This document shows positions 56,128-64,000 of a DNA stretch of 64,000 bases, piece after piece (position 1 is the first letter of the stretch; each line of letters begins with the position of its first letter). Below the pieces are notes generated by a model that worked only from the letters and a program-made list of their open reading frames with translations, was not told the DNA's origin and did no database searches. A program made the translations under genes and the position numbers. Source of the DNA: Prescottella defluvii (GTDB lineage: Bacteria; Actinomycetota; Actinomycetes; Mycobacteriales; Mycobacteriaceae); the NCBI GenBank assembly GCA_029690005.1, contig CP121458.1, positions 3,720,001 through 3,784,000 of the forward strand, given 5' to 3'.

Positions 56128-57558
56128 GCTCCGCGCCGACGTGCACGCCGGAGGAACTGCGGACACTGTTCCTCTTCGAGAACTTCGACGACGATCAGCT
56201 CGGACAGCTGTGCCGCGCCGGACGGATCGAGGTTGTCGAGCCGGGCCCCGTGTACCGCGAGGGCGAACCCGCGACGTGCTTCTACGTGCTTGTCGAGGGG
56301 TCAGTCGTGCTCACCAAGCTCTCGGGTGGCCAGGACGTGGAAACGGTGCGTACCTCGCACCGCGGCGCGTACGCGGGCGCCTGGACCGCCTACATGGGTG
56401 ACCGTGTGCCGCAGATCTGACAGCGGCTCGATGACGGTGCCCGAGCGGTCCACGTTCTTCGTCCTGGACGCTGCCGACTTCGCCCGCTTCATGGCGGAGT
56501 GGTTCCCGATGGCGATCCATCTACTCGAGGGGCTGTTCTTCGGCAATCAGAGCGCCCGCGAGGTCCTCGACCAACGGGAGCGACTGCTGGCCCTCGGATC
56601 CCTGTCGGCCGGGCTGACACACGAGCTGAACAACCCGGCGGCGGCCGCGGTCAGGGCGACGTCCTCACCGCGGGACCGGGTCGCCGGGATGCGCCACAAG
56701 CTGGGGTTGATCGCCTCGGGCGCCTACGACCCAGCCGACCTCCGGGCGCTGATCCGGATCCAGGAGGAGGCCGTGGAACTGGTCGCGAAGGCCCCGACGC
56801 TGAGCCCGCTCGAGGCGTCGGACCGGGAGGACACCCTCGGCGAGTGGCTCGAGGACCACGACATCGCGGGAAGCTGGAACATCGCACCGACCTTCGTGCA
56901 GGCCGGGCTCGACGTCGCCTGGCTCGAGCGGGTCGCGGCCGCGGTCGAGCCGCCGATCCTCGCCGGTGCCATCGCCTGGCTCAACTACACCATCGAGACC
57001 GAGCTGCTCATGAACGAGATCTCGGACTCCACGACCCGGATCAGCTCGTTGGTCGGCGCCGCCAAGCAGTACTCGCAGATGGACCGAGCGCCGTTCCAGG
57101 TCTCGGACGTGCACGAACTGCTCGACAGCACGCTGGTGATGCTGAGCGGCAAGATCGGCGGCGGCATCGACGTCGTCAAGGACTACGACCGCAGCCTGCC
57201 ACGCGTGCCGTCGTACGCCGCCGAACTCAACCAGGTGTGGACCAACCTCATCGACAATGCTGTGGCCGCCATGGACGGCCGCGGCACCCTCACGGTCCGC
57301 ACCTCCCGGGACGTCGACTGCCTCGCCGTGGCGATCGCGGACACGGGCAGCGGGATCCCCGAGGCGATCCGCGGCCGGATCTTCGAACCGTTCTTCACCA
57401 CCAAGCCGGTCGGCGAGGGAACGGGGCTCGGCCTCGATATCTCGTGGAGGATCGTGAACAGGCACGGGGGCGACATCCGCGTGACGTCGCGGCCGGGACA
57501 CACCGAGTTCGTGGTCCGCCTCCCGTTGACCTCACCGCAAGGACACGACGACGACTGA
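56124..57558 (+). CDS. Histidine kinase with N-terminal cyclic-nucleotide-binding domain
   Basis: About 478 residues. Residues 1-125: CNB domain (LRTLFLFENFDDDQLGQLCR, VYREGEPATCFYVLVEGSVVL, ending FFVLDAADFARFMAEWFP). Kinase core: H-box LSAGLTHELNNPAAA, a helical linker with WLEDHDIAGSWNIAPTFVQAG, then ATPase boxes NLIDNAVAAMDG, DTGSGIPEAIRGRIFEPFFT and GTGLGLDISWRI. A frame change near 56413 joins the two parts. ATGA overlap with the response-regulator fusion, so these are a cognate pair. No membrane helix: a cytoplasmic sensor. Confidence 0.87.
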
Positions 57559-57600
57559 AGTCCAGGGAATCGGCTTGGGGTGACACTCTCGATAGGGAGG

Positions 57601-57637
57601 TTCGACGACTACCCGTTCCCCGCACGCACCTGGGGAG
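57601..57637 (+). repeat. Imperfect direct repeat, right copy (remnant of CoA-transferase 3' end)
   Basis: Second copy of the 54304-54340 repeat, reading FDDYPFPARTWG on the plus strand, 43 bases after the kinase stop. No CoA-transferase gene precedes it, so it is a fragment. It overlaps the 3' end of the convergent YhhN gene. Confidence 0.6.
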
Positions 57638-58319
57638 TCGTCTTACCCCGCCGGTGGTCACCGTCCGCCGCGAGCACGCCGAGCACGATGAGCACCTGAG
57701 CGGCGATGTACGTCGCCATCACCCAGAAGCCCTCGACCGGCGGGTTGAACCAGTCGGCGAACGCACCCAGCGCGATCATCCCGTCCGACACCAGGAACAC
57801 GCCGCCCCCGATCGCGACAGCGCGGTTCACACCGGCCGCCAGGATCGCCATGGCGCCCAGCGCGGCGCCGTACACCAGCGCCGGCACCAGGAGTGCGCCC
57901 GCGCCGGGTGCGCACGCGGCGATCAGCAACGCCACCACGACGACGTACGCCACGACGACACCGCGGTTCCGACGAAGCGTGTCCGCGGTGGTGAACGGCG
58001 CGAATGCGGCGATGTACGTGATCTGAGCCAGCAGGAAGAACCCGACCATCAGCAGGAACGCGGTGTCGCCGTCCGCCAGGTCGGGCGCGGAGTCGCCGAG
58101 CCACGAGAACCCGAGCGCGACGAGCGTCAGGACGATCAACCGACTGCGCGGGGCCGCGGTGGACAGCCACAGCACCGCCGCGAGCACGGGCATCAGAAAC
58201 CACTGTGTGACGTTCGCTGCCGTGTCCGCGCCGACAAGTTGCGCCGCCAGGTGCACGAGGGCCAGTGCCGCGAAGGCCGCCCACGTGATCCGGGCCGGCG
58301 TGCTCTGCTCCGATTTCAC
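57609..58319 (-). CDS. YhhN/TMEM86-family lysoplasmalogenase-like membrane protein
   Basis: Intact frame of 236 residues with about eight helices: WAAFAALALVHLAAQLVG, PRSRLIVLTLVALGFSWLGDSAPDL (with the conserved G-D), FLLMVGFFLLAQITYIAAF and VFLVSDGMIALGAF (conserved SD). Relatives hydrolyse the vinyl-ether bond of lysoplasmalogens. GTG start. Convergent with the kinase, divergent from the OsmC gene. Confidence 0.85.
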   Translation of the reverse strand: MKSEQSTPARITWAAFAALALVHLAAQLVGADTAANVTQWFLMPVLAAVLWLSTAAPRSRLIVLTLVALGFSWLGDSAPDLADGDTAFLLMVGFFLLAQITYIAAFAPFTTADTLRRNRGVVVAYVVVVALLIAACAPGAGALLVPALVYGAALGAMAILAAGVNRAVAIGGGVFLVSDGMIALGAFADWFNPPVEGFWVMATYIAAQVLIVLGVLAADGDHRRGKTTPQVRAGNG

Positions 58320-58387
58320 GGTGACATGGTAGGTCCCGCACCGGTGCCGACGACGTGATCCGGCCACGCTCCGCAATGATGAATGCC

Positions 58388-58870
58388 ATGGCAGCAGAAC
58401 ACAGCTACGCCCTCGACGTCGCCTGGACAGGGAACCGCGGTACGGGAACGAGCGGCTATCGGGACTACGACCGTGACCACACGGTGACGGCGCCGGGGAA
58501 GCCGCCGCTGCATGCGAGCGCCGACCCCGCCTTCCGCGGCGAGGCCGACCGGTGGAATCCGGAGGAGCTGCTGGTGGCGGCCCTGTCCCAGTGCCACATG
58601 CTGTGGTACCTCGCACTGGCCGCGGCGGAGGGCGTCGTCGTCATCGGATACACCGATCAGCCGACCGGCCGGATGCACATGAACCCCGACGGGTCCGGCC
58701 AGTTCGCCGAAGCGATCCTGGCGCCGAAGGTGCTGGTGGCGGACCCCTCGATGGTGGCGGCGGCCGAACGTCTGCACTCCGACGCGCACGACAAGTGCTT
58801 CATCGCGCGATCGGTCAACTTCCCAGTCGAACACCGCGCGACCATCGCCTCCGCGGGCGCGGCCCGATGA
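58388..58870 (+). CDS. OsmC/Ohr-family peroxiredoxin-like protein
   Basis: Intact frame, 160 residues from ATG 58388 (ATGs at 58376 and 58379 are also possible). Two redox Cys: ALSQCHMLWYLALA and DAHDKCFIARSVNFPV. Fits thiol-dependent reduction of organic hydroperoxides. N-terminal SYALDVAWTGNRGTGTSGYR is typical of the stand-alone actinobacterial branch. Stop overlaps the nucleoside hydrolase start (ATGA). Confidence 0.88.
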   Translation: MAAEHSYALDVAWTGNRGTGTSGYRDYDRDHTVTAPGKPPLHASADPAFRGEADRWNPEELLVAALSQCHMLWYLALAAAEGVVVIGYTDQPTGRMHMNPDGSGQFAEAILAPKVLVADPSMVAAAERLHSDAHDKCFIARSVNFPVEHRATIASAGAAR

Positions 58871-59924
58871 GCGCCCGCACCCGGCTGATCGTCGACGTCG
58901 ACACCGGCATCGACGATTCGGTCGCCCTGCTCTACCTGCTCGCACGCGACGACGCCGAGATCCTCGCGGTCCTCTCGACCGCCGGCAACGTCCCGACGGC
59001 GCAGGTCGCGATCAACAACCTGGCCTGGCTCGACCTGTGCGGGCGGCCCGACATCGAGGTCGCCGTCGGCGCCGACGGTCCGCTGAGCGCCCCGTTGCGC
59101 ACCACCGAGGACACGCACGGGCCGCAGGGAATCGGGTACGCGGTTCTCCCCCACCCGACGCGCTGCACGTCGGATCGCGCCGCGGCGCAGGCGTGGATCG
59201 ATCTCACCCGCGAGCATCCCGGCGAACTGGTCGGGCTCGTCACGGGCCCGCTCACCAACCTCGCGCTGGCGATCCGCGCCGATCCCGAACTCCCCGGACG
59301 CCTGAAGCGTCTGGTCGTGATGGGCGGCGCATTCCAGCATCCGGGCAACACGACACCGGTCGCGGAGTGGAACATCTCGGTCGATCCCGAGGCCGCCGCC
59401 GAGGTGTTCGCTGCCTTCTCATCGGTCCCCGGGACCGCTCGCCGATCATCTGCGGCCTCGACGTGACCGAACGAATCATCGTGCGGCCCGAACACCTTCG
59501 CCGGCTCGCCGAACTCGCCGACAGCACACCGGCCGAGACGATCCGCACCGAGGACGACTCGTCGACCAGGTCGATCACCTCGAATCCGGTTGTGCGCCAT
59601 CTGTCCGACGCGGTGCGCTTCTACTTCGAGTTCCACCGCGACCACGGGCAGGGATTCATCGCGCACATGCACGACCCCTTCGCGGCCGCGGTCGCGCTCG
59701 ACCCGGACATCGCCCGGTATCGCAGTGCGACCGTCGATGTGGAGACGGAGGGTCGGATCACCCGGGGCCAGACCGTCGCGGACTGGTACGGGCTGTGGCA
59801 GAGATCACCCAACGCGTACATCACCTGGGAAACCGACCCGGGCGCGTTTCTCGACGACCTCGTTCGCCGGATCGCCGACCTCGCGAAGACCGTAGCGGTG
59901 TCACCGAACCGAACCGACCGTTAG
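58867..59924 (+). CDS. Nucleoside hydrolase (inosine-uridine type)
   Basis: Cleaves the N-glycosidic bond of ribonucleosides for salvage. The Ca-binding/ribose motif DVDTGIDDSVAL is at the N-terminus; LSTAGNVPTAQVAINN, LVTGPLTNLALAIR, VVMGGAFQHPGNTTPVAEWN (in part) and the C-terminal MHDPFAAAVALDP with the catalytic His. About 352 residues. A frame change lies near 59437. ATGA overlap with the OsmC gene. Confidence 0.9.
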
Positions 59925-60021
59925 CTCGTCACTGGTACCGTTTCGTCGATCTGGATGAGCGTCCAGTCGGGAGTCCGGCTGCGCCAACCAGGTCGTTCAG
60001 TCGGGAAATAAGGCGGTACAC

Positions 60022-60700
60022 GTGGCACGACAGGCACGCGCCGTGGCAACACGGCAGCAGATCATCAGCGGAGCAGCTCGAATGTTCGAGCGGTCAGGGT
60101 TCGAAGGGGCAAGCCTCGGCGACATAGTCGACGGGGCGGGCACCGCCGAGGGCGCGCTCTACTTCCACTTCCGTTCGAAGGACGAGCTCGCGAGAGTCGT
60201 CATCGACGCGCACCACCAGACGTCGGTCGACACCGTCCGGGCGATATCCCAGACGGGCGCCAGCCCGCTTCGACAACTTGTGATGCTGTGCCACGAAATG
60301 GGCAGACAGATCGTCCACGATCCGATCGTCCGCGCCGGCATGCGACTCACGCTCGAAGCTCAGCGGCGAGGGCGGCCCGGACCAGCAGTTCGTCGATTGG
60401 ATCGAGAGCGGCCGGCAGATCGCCGCGTCCGGCGTCAGCCGCGGCGAAATCGTCGGGACGGTCGATCCGGACACGTTGGCGCGCTTCCTGAGTGGTTCGT
60501 TCACCGGCGTCCAGCTGGTGTCGCAGGTCCTGGCCGGGCGCGAGGACCTCGAACAACGGATCGACGAGATGTGGTCGCTGCTGCTCCCCAGCATCGCCAC
60601 CAGTCAGGACCCCGCCGAGCTCGCCGAGATTCGAGCCGCCCGCTGGGCGCCTCCGGCCCAATCGGAAGCGCCGCAGGCGGATACGGCCGTCGGCGCCTGA
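60022..60700 (+). CDS. TetR-family regulator of the gamma-butyrolactone-receptor (ScbR/ArpA) type
   Basis: About 226 residues. N-terminal HTH reads RQQIISGAARMFERSGFEGASLGDIVDGAGTAEGALYFHFRSKDELA (in parts), where EGALYFHF is the hallmark of the butyrolactone-receptor branch. C-terminal ligand domain QQFVDWIESGRQIAASGVSRGEI and FTGVQLVSQVLAGREDL. The frame changes near 60372. GTG start. No butyrolactone synthase (AfsA) is nearby, so it would be an orphan receptor. Confidence 0.85.
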
Positions 60701-60776
60701 GCGGAACTCACCGCGTCAGCGGGCCTCGCACCTTTTTCAGCTGCGGGGCCCGCCGCCGTCGGGCACACTGCCGAAC

Positions 60777-61214
60777 ATGGACCAACGCATCCATTTCGTC
60801 ACGCTCGCGACGCCGGATCTCGATGCGGCGCGGGCGTTCTACTGCGGCGGCCTCCGGTGGGAGCCGTTGCTGGACGTGCCCGGGGAGATCATCTTCTTCC
60901 AGACCGCGCCGGGCACCGTGCTCGGCCTGTTCGACGCGGAGAAGTTCGGTGAGGACATCGGCCGGCCTGGCACCCAACTGGCGACCACGGGAATCACCTT
61001 CTCCCACAACGTCGACAGCGCGGAGGCCGTCGACACGCTCGTCGCCCAGGCGGTTCACGCGGGAGCGAGTGTGGTCAAACACCCGCAGCGTGCGGCGTTC
61101 GGCGGCTATCACGGGCACTTCGCGGACCCCAACGGCGTGATCTGGGAGATCTGCCACAAACCGGGGTGGAGTGTCGATCCGGCCGGGCGGGTGCGTCTGA
61201 CAACCGACTTCTGA
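60777..61214 (+). CDS. VOC-family (glyoxalase-like) protein
   Basis: Intact frame, 145 residues: HFVTLATPDLDAARAFYCGGL, TGITFSHNVDSAEAVDTLV and FGGYHGHFADPNGVIWEI with the metal His/Glu positions of the vicinal-oxygen-chelate fold. Function unknown. Followed by a shared terminator. Confidence 0.88.
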   Translation: MDQRIHFVTLATPDLDAARAFYCGGLRWEPLLDVPGEIIFFQTAPGTVLGLFDAEKFGEDIGRPGTQLATTGITFSHNVDSAEAVDTLVAQAVHAGASVVKHPQRAAFGGYHGHFADPNGVIWEICHKPGWSVDPAGRVRLTTDF

Positions 61215-61234
61215 CCGAGTCGGGGAACGACGCG

Positions 61235-61265
61235 GGCCCCGCACCACCCGGAGTGGTACGGGGCC
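61235..61265. terminator. Bidirectional terminator between VOC gene and meaB
   Basis: 13-base arms (61235-61247 and 61253-61265) with one mismatch and a 5-base loop CCGGA, between convergent genes. Confidence 0.75.
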
Positions 61266-61291
61266 GGCGTCGGAAATTGTTGCGGCGAACG

Positions 61292-62293
61292 CTATTCGGT
61301 TCCGTCGAACGCGTCGAGGATCCGGTGCGCGCGCGAGGGCCGCGGTGAGCGAGCCTTCCCGCACCTGCTCCTCGACCTCGCCTCGGATCTTCTTCACGCG
61401 CTCGTTCGAGTCGAGCCGGCGCAGCAACTGGTCGTGGACCATCGACCACGTCCAGTCCACCTGCTGCTGATGCCGCTTGCGTTCGAGTTCACCGGCGTCG
61501 CCGAGGACCGTGCGGTGCCGAAGCACCTCGTCCCAGAACTTGTCGATGCCGATGTTCTCGAGCGCGCTCATCGTCAGCACCGGCGGCTTCCACAGAGCGT
61601 CGTGCGGGTAGATCAACCGCAGTGCGCCGGACAGCTCGCGGGCCGCGACCCGTGCCTCGGTCTCGTGCTTGCCGTCGGCCTTGTTGACGCTGACGATGTC
61701 GGCGAGCTCGAGGACGCCCTTCTTGATGCCCTGCAGCTGGTCACCGGTGCGGGCGAGGGTGAGGAACGTGAACGTGTCGACCATGTTCGCGACCGTCACC
61801 TCGGACTGTCCGACACCGACCGTCTCGACCAGGATCACGTCGTAGCCGGCGGCCTCGAGCAGCACCATCGTCTCGCGGGTCGCCTTCGCGACGCCACCGA
61901 GCGTGCCGGACGTCGGAGACGGCCGGATGAACGCGTTCGGCTCCACCGACAGGTTCTGCATCCGGGTCTTGTCACCGAGGATCGAACCACCCGTGCGGGT
62001 CGACGACGGGTCGACCGCGAGGACGGCGACCTTGTGCCCCAACGAGAGCAGGTGCATCCCGAGGGCTTCGATCGTCGTCGACTTGCCGACGCCGGGAACA
62101 CCCGTGATCCCGACCCGGATCGCGTTGCCGGCGTGCGGGAGCAGGCGTAGCAGCAACTGTTGCGCCTGCTCCGGTGATCGGCCCGGGTGGACTCGACGAG
62201 AGTGATGGCCTTGGAGACATCACTTCGCCGGCCCTCCAGGACCGCGTCACCGAGTGCAGCCAGATCGAGCGGCGGACGGTTAGTCGGCGGCAA
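61292..62293 (-). CDS. meaB: Methylmalonyl-CoA mutase-associated GTPase MeaB (ArgK family)
   Basis: G3E-family chaperone that loads cobalamin onto and protects methylmalonyl-CoA mutase. Walker [65 protein letters not shown] and the base-recognition NKAD. About 334 residues, orthologous to Rv1496. The TTG at 62293 ([15 protein letters not shown]) overlaps the mutB stop; frame changes near 62177 and 61338. The gene pair is one operon. Confidence 0.93.
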
Positions 62294-64000
62294 TCGGATC
62301 GTGTCCCAACTGCTCCGACAGCTTCTTCAGCAGTCCGATCGCCGCGTCGGCGAGGACCGTGCCGGGCGGGAAGATCGCCGCTGCGCCGGCCTCGTACAGC
62401 TCGTCGAAGTCACCCGGCGGGATGACGCCGCCGACCACGACCATGATGTCGGGGCGACCGACCGCCGCGAGGGCCTCCCGCAGCGCCGGCACCAGCGTGA
62501 GGTGACCGGCGGCGAGGGAGGACGCGCCGACGATGTGGACGTCGGCGTCGGCCGCCTGCTGGGCGACCTCCTCGGGGGTCTGGAACAGCGGTCCCACGTC
62601 GACGTCGAAGCCGAGGTCCGCGAAGCCGGTGGAGATCGCCTTCTGGCCACGGTCGTGACCGTCCTGGCCCATCTTCGCGACGAGGATGCGGGGACGACGC
62701 CCCTCCTCCTCGGCGAACTTCTCGACCAGTTCGATTGCGTTCGAGATGTTGCTCACCTTTCCGGCCTCGTCCCGGTACACACCGCTGATGGTCCGGATCT
62801 CGGCCTGGTGGCGCCCGTACACCTTCTCGAGCGCGTCGGAGATCTCGCCACCGGTCGCCTTGGCACGGGCGGCGTTGATGGCCAGCGCCATCAGGTTGTT
62901 CTCCATGCCGCCCTCGGTGGAGGCGGCGGCGCGGGTGAGCTCGGCGAGGGCGGCCTGCGTGGCGGCCTCGTCGCGCTCGGCCCGCAGCTGCTGGAGCTTG
63001 GCGATCTGCTCGGCGCGCACCTTGGTGTTGTCGACCTTGAGCACCTCGATGCTGTCCGGCTCGTCCGGCACGTACTTGTTGACGCCGATCAGCGGCTGCC
63101 GGCCGGAGTCGATACGGGCCTGGGTACGAGCCGCAGCCTCCTCGATGCGGAGCTTCGGGATGCCCTCACCGATGGCCTGCGCCACGCCGCCGGCCTCCTC
63201 GACCTCCGCGATGTGGGCGCGCGCCCGGTTCGCGAGTTCGTTGGTGAGCCACTCGACGTAGTGCGAGCCACCCCACGGGTCGATCGGACGGACGGTGTTC
63301 GACTCCTGCTGGATCAGCAGCTGCGTGTTGCGGGCGATGCGGGCCGAGAAGTCGGTCGGCAGCGCGATCGCCTCGTCGAGCGCGTTGGTGTGCAGCGACT
63401 GGGTATGGCCCTGCGTCGCGGCCATCGCCTCGACACGCGCGGCCCACGTTGTTGAACACGTCCTGCGCGGTGAGCGACCAGCCGGAGGTCTGCGAGTGGG
63501 TACGCAGCGACAGCGACTTGGAGTTCTTCGGAGCGAACTTCTCGACGAGCTCGGCCCACAGCAGACGCCCGGCGCGGAGCTTGGCGACCTCCATGAAGAA
63601 GTTCATGCCGATGGCCCAGAAGAACGACAGGCGCGGAGCGAACTTGTCGATGTCCACGCCCGCGTCGAGACCGGCGCGGATGTACTCGATGCCGTCGGCG
63701 AGCGTGTACGCCAGCTCCAGGTCGGCGGTCGCACCGGCCTCCTGGATGTGGTAGCCCGAGATGGAGATCGAGTTGAACTTCGGCATCTTCGCCGACGTGT
63801 ACGCGAAGATGTCGGAGATGATCCGCATCGACGGCTTCGGCGGGTAGATGTACGTGTTGCGGACCATGAACTCCTTCAGAACGTCGTTCTGAATGGTTCC
63901 GGCCAGCTGCTCGGGAGCGACACCCTGCTCCTCGGCGGCCACGACGTACAGCGCCAGAATCGGCAGCACCGCGCCGTTCATCGTCATCGACACCGACACC
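62280..64000 (-). CDS. mutB: Methylmalonyl-CoA mutase large subunit, 5' end cut by window
   Basis: C-terminal 570 or so residues of the B12-dependent mutase that converts methylmalonyl-CoA to succinyl-CoA. Catalytic-barrel parts: [95 protein letters not shown]12-binding domain with [15 protein letters not shown] (axial His), [13 protein letters not shown] and [12 protein letters not shown]. The frame changes near 63443. The N-terminus lies beyond position 64000. Confidence 0.96.

Noticed and set aside
59934..60021. GGTACCG ... CGGTAC inverted pair as an autoregulatory element for the butyrolactone-receptor-like gene
   Set aside because: The halves are about 75 bases apart and do not resemble the known receptor-binding element.

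Overview
The window comes from a high-GC, mycolic-acid-type actinomycete, most likely Rhodococcus in the broad sense (including Prescottella). Three things point there. A mycothiol cysteine ligase (mshC) is present. GTG starts and 4-base ATGA/GTGA gene overlaps are common. The core gene order also follows Mycobacterium tuberculosis Rv2118c to Rv2141c: trmI, a RecB-like nuclease, hisG, hisE, metH, a PAC2 protein, mshC, the SCO1664 and DUF3090 genes, a phosphoglycerate-mutase-family gene, uppP, lppL, pyrD, a PEBP protein and an M20 peptidase. The genus call is inference; the synteny rests on my knowledge of H37Rv. Most genes read only as two or more overlapping frames: I count roughly 95 apparent single-base indels in about 57 genes, including highly conserved ones (hisG, metH, mshC, pyrD, mutB) and possibly a tRNA. 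I therefore treat them as sequence errors and report each gene as one feature, with the approximate positions where the frame changes. 

Layout. 1-12.7 kb: tRNA methylation, Fe-S nuclease, thioesterase, histidine biosynthesis, RNA modification (RluA-type, TrhO), a HAD phosphatase, cobalamin-dependent methionine synthase, a PAC2 protein, an MFS exporter and a quinone oxidoreductase divergent from its probable TetR regulator. 13.6-21.9 kb: a winged-helix AbiEi-like gene followed by jetA, jetB and jetC of a type II Wadjet system (SMC-like plasmid defence); the nuclease gene jetD is not there. 22-28.9 kb: a secreted GH19-like hydrolase behind a perfect CRP-type palindrome, mntH, mgtE, a tandem-ABM membrane protein, a guanine deaminase and a GNAT-AAA+ fusion. 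28.9-36.8 kb: mshC, an FMN/FAD/4Fe-4S ene-reductase, a DUF6194 gene divergent from a tandem-HTH (TioE-type) MerR regulator, and the uppP block. 37-42 kb: an IdeR/DtxR-boxed haem operon hmuO-hmuT-hmuU-hmuV. 41.7-47.6 kb: lppL, a DUF5703 gene, pyrD, a PEBP protein, an M20 peptidase, tRNA-Leu(GAG) and a cytosolic subtilisin-like protease. 47.8-64 kb: a zinc-ribbon SDR, stress and redox genes, an Ntn amidotransferase beside a DinB protein, a CoA-transferase, a redox-signalling cassette (response regulator fused to a thioredoxin-reductase-like flavoprotein, plus a cyclic-nucleotide-binding histidine kinase) flanked by copies of the CoA-transferase 3' end, a nucleoside hydrolase, an orphan gamma-butyrolactone-receptor-like regulator, and the meaB-mutB pair of methylmalonyl-CoA mutase. 

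How the genes work together. Methionine synthase and methylmalonyl-CoA mutase are both B12 enzymes. The hmu operon imports haem and breaks it down to release iron under iron control. The jetABC genes form a complete SMC-like core without the effector that cuts plasmid DNA. The kinase/flavoprotein pair looks like a redox-responsive two-component unit. I saw no CRISPR array, insertion sequence, prophage or rRNA.
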